Shown here: positions 1 through 9,208 of the stretch, piece after piece
Layout: the number at the start of each line of letters is the position of its first letter
Position numbering within the stretch: the first letter of the stretch is position 1
DNA from: Pelagophyceae sp. CCMP2097
Taxonomy: Eukaryota; Sar; Pelagophyceae
Assembly (NCBI GenBank): GCA_026770575.1
Contig: MU657193.1
Location: 23,562-36,165 of the forward strand
Reading direction: 5' to 3'
Length of the DNA stretch: 12,604 bases
Made by a program: the position numbers and the translations under genes
Notes under the pieces: model-generated
Told to the model about the DNA's origin: nothing
Seen by the model: the letters and a program-made list of their open reading frames with translations, nothing else
The model's database searches: none

Positions 1-30
1 CAGACAAACGGACAAACGGACAGACAGACA
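1..30. repeat. Simple-sequence tract, CAGA / GGACAAAC type
   Basis: The window opens in a degenerate simple repeat built from CAGACA, GGACAAAC and CAGACAGACA units, and may continue leftwards outside the window. The same kind of tract, in reverse complement (TCTG/TCCG units), flanks the related repeat near 12001-12043. This suggests the simple sequence travels with the foldback repeat beside it. Confidence 0.8.
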
Positions 31-102
31 TAATTGCCCCTGGTAATCCTTCAATCAAAGGACCCGAAGGGCCCTTGCCGTAAACTGACGTTGAATAAAC
101 GG
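21..102 (+). repeat. Left copy of a dispersed repeat (inverted relative to 11928-12010)
   Basis: Bases 21-102 match the reverse complement of 11928-12010 at roughly 93 percent by eye. There are only six scattered mismatches, and the shared core reads CAGACATAATTGCCCC, then CTTCAATCAAAGGACCCG, then GTAAACTGACGTTGA. The match begins in the simple-sequence tract and ends about where the hairpin loop ends. The two copies could be terminal inverted repeats of one very large element. Since ordinary housekeeping genes lie between them, two independent insertions of a short repeat family are more likely. Confidence 0.85.
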
Positions 103-121
103 CAAGGACCCTTCGGGTCCT
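59..121. repeat. Near-perfect foldback (hairpin) in the left repeat copy
   Basis: Arms 59-81 and 99-121 are reverse complements over 23 bp with one mismatch, which would be a G-T wobble in RNA. They enclose a 17-base loop. The arms carry the GGACCCGAAGGG core. It lies beyond the 3' end of the dehydratase gene (stop at 338). It could be a small foldback transposable element or a strong RNA structure; no T-run or other terminator signature is needed to explain it in a eukaryote. Confidence 0.85.
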
Positions 122-337
122 GAAATTTTTTTGTCTGTATCCTTCGCTCGAAGTCGGCGGTCCTCCGTGTGCCTCCGGCGCGCTCATGTAATTTATTATC
201 TTGCAACGACAAGAGAGTCCTGCTCGTTTGAAGGTGAGATTCGAGGCACTTGGAGAGTGGCATCTCTCGATCTCCAGCGTGGTTGCGGTCGATCCAGGCG
301 TCCGGGTCTGCGAGCGGCGACGTCGAGGGTGCTGCGC
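122..337 (-). other. Probable 3' untranslated region of the GDP-mannose dehydratase gene
   Basis: No convincing coding frame was found here. On the minus strand an AATAAA hexamer lies at 197-192, about 140 bases past the stop codon, inside the most AT-rich part of the stretch. It is a plausible polyadenylation signal, although the use of this hexamer in this organism is unknown. A T-run follows the foldback repeat at about 125-131. Confidence 0.4.
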
Positions 338-1881
<1,544 letters not shown>

Positions 1882-2054
1882 CGTGAAATAAGTTCAAAAA
1901 ACAATCGGAGATCCGGAGGTCCGTTCGACCGAATTTTCTGGAATCTGCCGCAACTTGCGCATGCTGAAGTTCGCTTTGCAAATTGCTTGCAATTGCGCAA
2001 GGTCCCTATTTCAGCGATATTTACTTTAACAACGATCAAACAGTCGAAAACTCG
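1882..2054. promoter_or_regulatory. Shared divergent promoter region between two genes
   Basis: The start codons of the dehydratase gene (minus, 1881) and the PDZ-PA gene (plus, 2055) are 173 bp apart, so both promoters must lie here or overlap the genes. The stretch is visibly richer in A and T than its surroundings. It carries overlapping palindromes GCAATTGC (1989-1996) and TTGCGCAA (1993-2000), with another TTGCGCA at 1955-1961. No clear TATA box was seen. Regulatory function is inferred from position only. Confidence 0.5.
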
Positions 2055-4475
2055 ATGCGGCGGCGGCTGCTGTCATGGCTGCTGGCGACGATGCGCCTCG
2101 TGTCCTGCGGCGAGGTCGGCGAGTTCGACGTCGCCGTACCCAGGGGCCCCCTCGGCGTCGAGATTGGCTTGGATCTTGAGGTACGTCTGGGAAAGCCACC
2201 TCGTGCTTCCCAGGATACCTCGGCCCCTTCAGGTCCTCAAGTTCGTAACAGCAGACGGCGCCGTCCAGCGTGAGCCCTGCCTGGCTCGGGGTTTCCCGCC
2301 GTGTCGCGCAGCACGGGCTCGTCGGCATGCGTCGCGGTCGCTCGACTGTCGGGGCCTCCTTCGTCGCGGCCCGACGCGCGGCGCGGCAGGCGGCGGCGTC
2401 CGCGTCGGCGACCGCATCGTGGCGGTCGGTGGCCGGCGCCTCGCGGCCGGCTCGAGCGCGCAGCTCCTCGACGCGCAGTCGCAGCTGTCGAGGTCGGCGC
2501 AGGGTGCGCGGGGCCGCGCGCGACGGCCCCGGCGACGGCGGACGTCGGCGTCTAGGCAAGCGGAGCGTCACGTTCCAACGACGAGGTCCAACTCCCGCGG
2601 AGGAAGCAGCGACGGGCGCCGCGCCGGCAGCCGAGGAGGACGCGGCGTTACGTCCGCAGCCCGACGCGCCAAGCAGCGCAGAGGCGCAGCCCATCGATCC
2701 GACGTGAGGAGCAAAGGGCCTCTTGAGCCTTGCTGCCCCGCCCGCCCGCGTTGGACCTGCGGCACAGGCGCGGCTTCTTCGAGCTCTTCCGTTCCGGCTC
2801 GGTCGCCGACGTGCGTCTCGGCCTCGCCGCGCGGGCTCCGCCTCGGACCGCGAGACCGCACGGCCGCGCCTTTGTAGGACGGCGGGCTCGTGCGCGTCGA
2901 CGCGAGGCTCGCGGACTTTGGCGCGCCGCCGAAAGCCTGCGGTACGCCGGCCGCGCCTCGCCGGGGGCTCCGCCTCGCCGGCGAGCGCGCGCGTGCAGGC
3001 GGCCGCGGCGTGCACTTTTCGCGCGGTTTGGCGTGCGGGGCGCACGACCTGCTGCGCGATGGGGTTGAGGGCAAGTACGTCGTCGTCGACCGCGGCGGGT
3101 GCGACTTTGCGCAAAAGGCGCTCGCCGTCGGCCTCGCGCGTGGCGCGGCGCTCGTCGTCGCCGACACGGCCGAGGAGACGCTTGCCGCGCGCATGACTGC
3201 AGACGCCGAATTCCTGAGGTGCGCGTCCTCCCGGCGCCTCTCGAGCGGCGCGTTCGAGAGCGCTTTCGTCGAGGCGCGCGGCAGCGTCGCGCCCGTCGAG
3301 CGGCCAGCGCCAGGCTCAACCCGGTGGCGGCGAACGTGACGGCGGTGTCTGTGTCCAAGGACGGCGGCGCGCGGCTGCGGCGCGCGTTCGAGGCGGCGCT
3401 CAAGGCGCACAAGTTCAAAGTCGAGGCGCGGCTCATCTTCGAGCCGAATTGCCGCCTCGAAGCGGGCCGGTGGATCCCCGCCGCCGCCGCCGCTGGCGCG
3501 GTGGCCGCCGACGCGCGCCACGGCTCCGTCGACGCGGCGACGGCGCGCGCGGCGCAGGCCGTCCGCCGTGCACGGCACCCGCAGTCGACAGACGCGGCGC
3601 CGCACGGCGAGGCGCGCGGCGGCGCCGTCGTCCTCGTCGGGCGCGCCGCCGTCCCGGTCGTCGACGTCAATCTCGGCGCGTGCGTGCCCGTCTTCGACGC
3701 GCCTATGGTCAAGCCGTGGGAAGTCGACGCCGTCGGAGACCTCAAATCCTACCTCGCTGGCTACCTCGCTGGCGACCGCGGCGCCGTCGTCGCGCTCGAG
3801 GCGACGGCCGACGCGGCAAACCTCGGCGGCTGGCCGCTTCTTGAAGCGCTCGACGCGCTCAACGCCACGTCCACGCGCCTCGTCCTCGTCCTCACCGGCG
3901 ACGCGCTGCGGCGCACGGCGCTCACGCCGGCGTACACCCACGCACTCTTCGCGCAGCACCTGCCACGCGACGACGGAACGCCCGGCCTCGGCTTCGTTCC
4001 GAGGGCCGCGTCCGATGCACGCAAATGCCGGGAGGGCTTTGACCGACGGCGTCGGGTCGGCCGCAAGGCGTTTGCACCGTAGGCCGTCGCGATCGTCGCG
4101 CCGCTCGCCTCGGCGACGCTCCGTCCGTGCTCCCCGCTTGCACGGTCCCGACGGCGACGGCAGGGCCGTAGGCGCCGCGCTGCCGGCGGCGATCCGGGCT
4201 ATCCGCGCGCAGCCACGCGCGTCGCGAACGTGGCGCGAACTCGACAAGCTGGCCGACGCGCAAAACTGGTGCGCGGCTGCAGCTCCGACGGCTTTGGGGT
4301 GGGGGGGGCAAAGCCGGACGCTCGTAGGCCCTCGCAATCGGCGCAGCGACGGCGAGTCTACGGCGCGCTGCGGAACCTCGTCGGCCCGGAAGGCTTCGAG
4401 GCCGACGCGGATCAGTTCGAATTGCTCAGGCGCATCTGGGACGAAGTTGGCGGGCCTCGCCACGAGGAACTGTAA
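2055..4475 (+). CDS. Predicted secretory-pathway protein with PDZ and PA (protease-associated) domains, multi-exon
   Basis: The ATG at 2055 opens a signal-peptide-like N-terminus (MRRRLLSWLLATMRLVSC). Exons that keep phase are 2055-2180, 2233-2269, 2390-2503, 2556-2703, 2768-2810, 2878-2941, 2999-3218 and 3314 onward, with introns of 52 to 120 bp, all GT-AG. Residues about 20-102 form a PDZ-like domain: a GPLGVEIG carboxylate loop, VLKFVTADGAV, and GGVRVGDRIVAVGG after two introns are removed. An Ala/Pro/Glu-rich linker follows. Residues about 157-280 form a PA domain with the signature GKYVVVDRGGCDFAQKA and closing strand VTAVSVSKDGGARL. After it comes an Ala/Val/Leu-rich region of unknown family. 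Beyond about 4010 splicing is unclear: the frame stops at 4082, but a good C-terminal exon (YGALRNLVGPEGF, then FELLRRIWDEVGG) ends with TAA at 4473-4475 and can be joined through 4278-4335. No catalytic domain was recognised. Confidence 0.75.
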
Positions 4476-4518
4476 TGGCCGTCCCAGGATGCATTCCCAG
4501 CGGGGCTCGGGGATGGAC

Positions 4519-5784
4519 TTAGGCCGTTTCGGGGTCTGCGTCGCCCGGGAGCGCGGGGAGGCTTGCCTCGAGGGAGTGGAGGAGGTCGTCGATGGGCTTG
4601 CCGAGGCGGTCCGGCCGCCACTTGACCCCACCGAGCGAGCGCATCTGGTGCTCCTTGTTGATCTGTTCGTACTTGGCCTGCATGCCGTTTGTAAACGCTT
4701 TCAAGTCGCGCCGGCCCGTCGCCGGCGCGCCGGACCAGGGGCGGGGCTCGTCGCCCCGCAGCAGAGTGAGGCCCAAAGAGCGCGACCGGCGCAGTGAGGC
4801 CTCGAGGTGCGCCAGCGCTCCCGGCGTCTTTGGGCGCGCCGCCTCGGCGTGCTGCGCCTCGACGGCGTGGTGTGTCTTCGTGAAGACGTCGACGTGGCGC
4901 CGGTGCGCGCGAGCGCGTGGGAACGTCGCCTCGAGGCCGTCGACCGTCGCGCGGCCCGCGGCCGAGTACGTGCCGTCGCCACGGCGCGCGCCCTCCTTGA
5001 GGAAGCGACCGTAGAGCGCGGCGACGCCCTGCGCCTCGAGCGACGCGTAAAAGTGCGCGCCGCAGCGGTTTGCCGGCGCGTAGCCCTGCCGGATGGCGAG
5101 CGCGGCGGCGGCGGACGCGCGCGGCGGACTATGGCGCGACGCCGCGGAATGCTGCGACGGCGCCACCGACGCGCCCACGGAGGCGTCGCCTTCGTCGTCG
5201 TCGCGGCGCGGCGTCGCGCAGGACGACGAGAGGAAGCGCGTGTTGGCCAGCTTCGGCGCGAGGTGTCTGTCGCTCTGGGCGAGCCGCCGCGCGAACGCGG
5301 CGCGCTGCCACGCCGCCTCGGCGCGGATCTGGGCCTCGCGGTGGTCCGCTTCGTCGGACGTGTCGCCGCGGGCGTGCGCCGGCCGCAGCGCGCCGACAAA
5401 GGGGCCCTTGGCGTCCGCGTCGTTTGCCGGCGCGGGCCGCGGGAACGCCGACGGCTGCGAGGCCTGCTGGAGGCCCGAGCACCGGACGCACATGAGGTCC
5501 GGCGGCGGTAGCGCGGCGCCGCAGCGGCCGCAGAGCACCGTCTCCTCGACCTCGAGCCGCGTCGCGGCGCGGCCGTCGAAGACGAACGACTGCGTCTCGT
5601 GCGCGCGCGCCGCTGCCACCGCGCGCCGCAGGTCCGCCAGGAGCGGCGCACCGCTCGCCGTCGACCGCAGCCGCGTTCGCACGGCGCCGCCATGGTGCTC
5701 GCGGATGCGCCGCGCCGCGCGCAGCCGTCGGTCCGCGACGACCGAGTCCGATAGGGATACGCTCTGCGGAGTTTGGAACGGCAT
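4519..5784 (-). CDS. Uncharacterised 421-aa protein with a Cys4 zinc-ribbon motif, intronless
   Basis: I do not recognise the family. The ATG at 5784 opens an uninterrupted frame to a stop at 4519. Visible features: an Arg-rich N-terminal region (residues 1-60); a Cys4 motif with C85, C88, C99 and C102 (CxxC-x10-CxxC, LCGRCGAALPPPDLMCVRC), typical of a zinc ribbon; a long Ala/Arg-rich, probably disordered middle (105-225); a helical stretch with FYASLEAQGVAALYGRFLKEG (245-265); and a C-terminal segment that looks conserved in style, MQAKYEQINKEHQ then LGGVKWRPDRLGKP (368-396). It converges on the PDZ-PA gene, the stops being 43 bp apart, so the 3' UTRs probably overlap. A structural or nucleic-acid-binding role is possible, but nothing in the sequence fixes it. 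Confidence 0.7.
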   Translation of the reverse strand: MPFQTPQSVSLSDSVVADRRLRAARRIREHHGGAVRTRLRSTASGAPLLADLRRAVAAARAHETQSFVFDGRAATRLEVEETVLCGRCGAALPPPDLMCVRCSGLQQASQPSAFPRPAPANDADAKGPFVGALRPAHARGDTSDEADHREAQIRAEAAWQRAAFARRLAQSDRHLAPKLANTRFLSSSCATPRRDDDEGDASVGASVAPSQHSAASRHSPPRASAAAALAIRQGYAPANRCGAHFYASLEAQGVAALYGRFLKEGARRGDGTYSAAGRATVDGLEATFPRARAHRRHVDVFTKTHHAVEAQHAEAARPKTPGALAHLEASLRRSRSLGLTLLRGDEPRPWSGAPATGRRDLKAFTNGMQAKYEQINKEHQMRSLGGVKWRPDRLGKPIDDLLHSLEASLPALPGDADPETA

Positions 5785-6411
5785 GCCGAAGGCTCGGAGC
5801 CCGCCGGGAACTGCGGCCCGCCTAACCCAGGGACTTTCTTTGGAACTTCTCGACCTTCGACCAAGATGACTACAATTGTACGGGGCCTTCAGCTTGCCTT
5901 CACCGGCCCGCGCCGAAACACATATCGCCGAAAATCCACAGCGCTCGAGCGCTACTAGCGCTCCGATCGCGAGTCGAAATCAATTTCCGGGACCCGGCGG
6001 CGGCGGTGCCGGCATGCGACGTTAAGATTTTAAGCTCACGCAGCCACCAGCTGCGCGCCCACGGCGTCGTCGTCGAAGACCTTATCGATGATAGTTGCGG
6101 ATTCGCTTGCCGGGGCCAGGCAACTGGGCCGGGCGGATTCGCTTACCAGGGCCAGGCAACCGGGCCGGGCTCCCGAGCCCTCGGGAGGGGAGCGTCGACG
6201 ATTACGGCGAGAGGTGCCGCAGCCGGAGGCCTCATCGTCGCCCGAGTCACCCGCCGGCGCCGGCGCGCAACAAAAGATTTAGGTCGGTGGTGCCGTCGGC
6301 CGGACAGGCCCTCACAAGGGGGCGGCCCACGGCGCGGCCGGCCGGTGCGGGAGCAGCAGGCGGCCCTTCGGTCGACGGGCCGTGGAATCCACGTCGGTAG
6401 AGGACTCGGTC
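5785..6411. other. Intergenic stretch with no supported gene
   Basis: This 627-bp stretch separates the start of the zinc-ribbon gene from the 3' end of the next minus-strand gene. It should contain the zinc-ribbon gene's promoter, and its part nearest that gene (about 5850-5945) is AT-richer. It holds a cluster of three AGCGCT palindromes (5940-5962), a 36-bp tandem duplication (6097-6168) and Arg/Gly/Pro-rich open frames typical of non-coding GC-rich DNA. A 64-codon plus-strand frame starting with ATG at 6088 is mostly the translated duplication and is not counted as a gene. Confidence 0.5.
6097..6168. repeat. Two tandem copies of a 36-bp unit
   Basis: Units 6097-6132 and 6133-6168 differ at three positions. 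Each contains GGATTCGCTT, CCAGGCAA and GGGCCGG. The unit length is a multiple of three, so any frame across it stays open and yields a 12-residue repeat. Confidence 0.9.
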
Positions 6412-8743
6412 TCACGCGACGGCGTCGTCCGGGAGCTGCCAGTAGTTGCGGCAGTCGCGCGGCATCGCCAGGACGCAGTGCTCGATCTTGAGGCAGGACG
6501 CGGCGAAGCCGGCGGCGTTGTCGATGACCTTGTCGTCGTCCCCTGCCTGGTCGCAGAGGCTCTCGGTGCGGTAGTAGTGCTTCTCGAGGGCCCGCGCGGT
6601 GTAGGGGCTGGGGCCCGACGTGCACCAGTCGACGAGCGCGCCGAGCTCGTCGAGGGTCAGACCGGGTTTGCCGTCACGGCGGTCGAAGCGCAAAAACGCG
6701 GCGCCGAGGTTTGTTTCGTGGATCAGCAGCACCTCGTTGATCTTCGGCCCGAGTCAGGAAGACTAGGCGCATGCTCGCGTCGAGGTTGACGAAGTCCTTG
6801 AGGCCGCAGTCCGCCTTGTCGACGACGACGAGCAGTTGTTCGATGTCTCTTGGCTCGAGCAGGCCCAGGAGCTCCGTCTTCCACGTGGCCGGGTCGCTGC
6901 GCAAAACGGTCTTGCGCTCGTCGGCAGTGCGGCCGAGGACGGCGTCGACAAAGGCTCTGCGCTCGACACGGACGACGTCGCTGGCATTGAGGAACTCCGC
7001 GATACCGGCACGCTGGGTCTCGCCCCTTATGGCGCGCCCGAAGAGCGCCATGTACGCCGTCGTCGCTGCTGGCGCCCAGAGCGTCTCGGGCGCCGAGGCG
7101 TCGAGCGAGCGCACGTCGAGGCCCAGGAGCCAACAGAACTGCGTCAGGCAGAAGAAGCCGCCTTCGGCACTCGCGCGAAGCGAGTTGAGAAACTTGCGCG
7201 CCTTCTTCGAGGCCATCGTCTTGAGGCCGACCTTTTGGCGCCAGTAGTCGTGGAACGTCGACGCCAAAGGCTCTGGGTCCCGCCCGCACGCGCGGTCCGC
7301 GTCGTCGGCCTGCCAGTGGCACTGCTTCTCGTAGATGTCGTGCATGGCCTTGCACAGCTCCTTGCGAGTCACGAGGTTCTTTGTCTTCTCGGGCGTGTCG
7401 TTCAGCGGGCTGAACCACATCGATCGGTCGTTGACCAGCACCGTGGGAGGCGCCGCTTCGACCATGAGCGCCGTGGCCTCGCCCTCGACCGCCGCTGCAA
7501 CGTGCTCGACTTCGGCGGCGGCGGCGGCGACGGGGACCGCGACGTCCGCGACCGCGGACAGGAGGTCCGCCGGCGCGACGGTGAAGAGCAACTCGAGCGC
7601 GTCCGTCTGCACCAGCCCGTGCGCCACTGGCATTTCGTCGTCTTCTGCCTCAACAGTCTGCGTCGACAGCGCCTGCGCTAAAACCGAGGCCTGCACGGCG
7701 GCGTCGGCCGTGTCGTGCGTCGTGGCCAGGCGCAGGTCGTCGTAGGCCTTTTCCGATTCCGCCAGCGCCGCACGCAGCCGGTCGTTGTCCTCCTGCAGCT
7801 GTTTGAGCCGTTCCTGCACCGCCACGGCGGCGGCGGCGGCGGCGGCAGCCATGTCCGCTAGCGTCGTGCCGGCGTCCGCGGCGTTCCGGCGAAGGCGGTC
7901 GGCTTCGGACCGCAGCGCCCGGTTGTCGACGGCGAGCATGTCGCAGCACTTCTTCGACAGCGCCATGCCCTCGAGGACCCGCCGCCGCTCGTCGTCCTTC
8001 TCGTCGTCGACGTCCTTCTCACCGCGGTGCGCCTCGCAGAGGTCGATCGGGTGCGACGACCAGCCGAGCATCTGGTTCGTCTCGAGGCAGGCCTCGTCGC
8101 TTGCCGCGTAGCGCGCCAGGTCGTGCGCCAGAGCTCGCACCGAGAGCGCGGGCATGGCGATGAGCAGGCTCCGCGCCACGCGCGCGAGGGGCATTCGCCG
8201 CCAGAGCGCCAGCTTCCGCAGGCCGCAGAACTTGCAGCGCTGGCACTCGGCGGCCTCGCAGGCACCGCAATACGCACGCGCGTAGTCGCGGCCGCGCGGC
8301 ACCTTGTGCGTCGTCAGGTGGCGCGGCGGCCCCGCCGCCGCCGCCGCTGCGCGCACCGGCACGCGGTACTGCCTCTCCGACGGTTCGGCATTGGACCACA
8401 CCAGCACGAAGCCCGACCGCCTACGCGGGACGTCGCCTGGGAAGCGGCCACGCCGAGGTGAGGAGCCCAGCGGCGTGCGAACCGAGTCCCGGGGCGTGCT
8501 GGCAGGCGCATCGAGTTTCGAAAGCGGACGCTGCAGAGCGGGATGGAACCTGAGGGCCGAGAGGCCGTCCTGCCGCGGCTCGGTCTCATGCGGCCGACCC
8601 TCCAGGTTGCCGAAGCTGCGGAACGGGTCCGTCGGCAGCGCCAGTCGGAAGCGGCTGTCGGAAGCGGCTGTCGGAGGCGGCTGCCAGTGTCGGAAGCGGC
8701 TGACCTCGAGTGAGCTGTTTTTTTGCTTCCTCGCACCCGACAT
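6412..8743 (-). CDS. Large uncharacterised protein with Cys cluster and coiled coil; 3' end involves a frame change
   Basis: I do not recognise the family. The frame from the ATG at 8743 is open to 6674 (689 codons). Seen: a Ser/Arg/Pro-rich N-terminus; a Cys cluster C159, C162, C167, C170, C173 (CGACEAAECQRCKFCG) with C236 and H239 further on; a predicted coiled coil at about 260-340 with heptad-like LKQLQEDNDRLRAALAESEKA and an Ala run; an Ala/Val/Glu-rich linker (390-430); and a globular-looking C-terminal half (440-660) with FHDYWRQKVGLKTM and FFCLTQFCWLLGLDVRSLD. The tail after residue 660 turns Arg/Pro-rich. Another minus frame, 6741-6412, is far more protein-like (INEVLLIHETNLGAAFLRFD, then GLTLDELGALVDW, EF-hand-like) and ends at a stop at 6412. 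It probably is the true C-terminus, reached by a short intron or masked by a sequence error near 6742-6765. The Cys spacing resembles part of a zf-CXXC finger, which is only suggestive. Confidence 0.7.
8645..8702. repeat. Four copies of a 13-bp unit within the N-terminal coding region
   Basis: The unit TCGGAAGCGGCTG occurs at 8645-8657, 8658-8670, 8671-8683 (one change) and 8690-8702, the last after a 6-bp spacer. Thirteen is not a multiple of three, so each copy is read in a different frame of the overlapping gene. Copy-number change here would shift the frame, and this N-terminal stretch is likely low-complexity and fast-evolving. Confidence 0.85.
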
Positions 8744-9208
8744 TTCAGCGTCGTGGCGACGGCGGAGGGCGTCGGATTCCGACGCAGCGCGCTCCCGGAT
8801 TAAACGCGGGCCGCTACAGCGCGGACTCCAAGATCGGGTGAACAAAATCGGAATCTTGTTCGAACTCGGAAAAAAAAAAAAAAAAAACGTCGACGCCTCG
8901 CACTTGAGGCATGAAACATGCTTGCTTGCTTAAGATCCACCCTGGGTGGGACTGGCCCATTATGCTTAAGTCCGAGTCGCGAGGCCAACTAAGCGGCGAT
9001 TCACGAAACGTCGCAATGAAGTCGTGCGGGAGCTCTTCCGCAAGGCCCCGGAAAGTTTCAAGGTATGACGCTTCTGGAGCTCTCGCGCCGTACGCGTCTG
9101 CGCCCCCGGAGTCCCTTGACCCGCGAGGCGGGCGATTTCCCGCGCCGGTTCCGATGGGATCAATGCTGATTATGCTTCAGCCTCGTACCGGGCGCCGCGC
9201 GCCGGTTT
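8744..9208. other. Intergenic stretch with an A18 tract, no supported gene
   Basis: This lies between the start of the large unknown gene and the stop of the prohibitin gene, both on the minus strand. It should hold the promoter of the former and the 3' UTR of the latter. An 18-base A run (8870-8887) is the longest homopolymer in the window, and a small palindrome CCACCCTGGGTGG sits at about 8938-8950. A 114-codon plus-strand frame from 8911 has no recognisable content. No AATAAA was seen on the minus strand. Confidence 0.5.

Noticed and set aside
2568..4631. A 687-codon minus-strand open frame opposite the PDZ-PA gene
   Set aside because: It is Arg/Ala/Pro-rich with no recognisable domain, and it runs antisense to exons with clear PDZ and PA homology. 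Long antisense frames are expected in such GC-rich coding DNA.
4701..5864. A 387-codon minus-strand frame overlapping the zinc-ribbon gene
   Set aside because: It is almost wholly Arg/Ser/Ala, as expected for a shifted frame of a GC-rich gene, and has no domain.
6006..6491. A 161-codon plus-strand frame over the 36-bp tandem repeat, and a 64-codon frame from ATG 6088
   Set aside because: The first lacks an ATG start and runs into the antisense of the unknown gene. The second is mostly the translated tandem repeat, with no other support.
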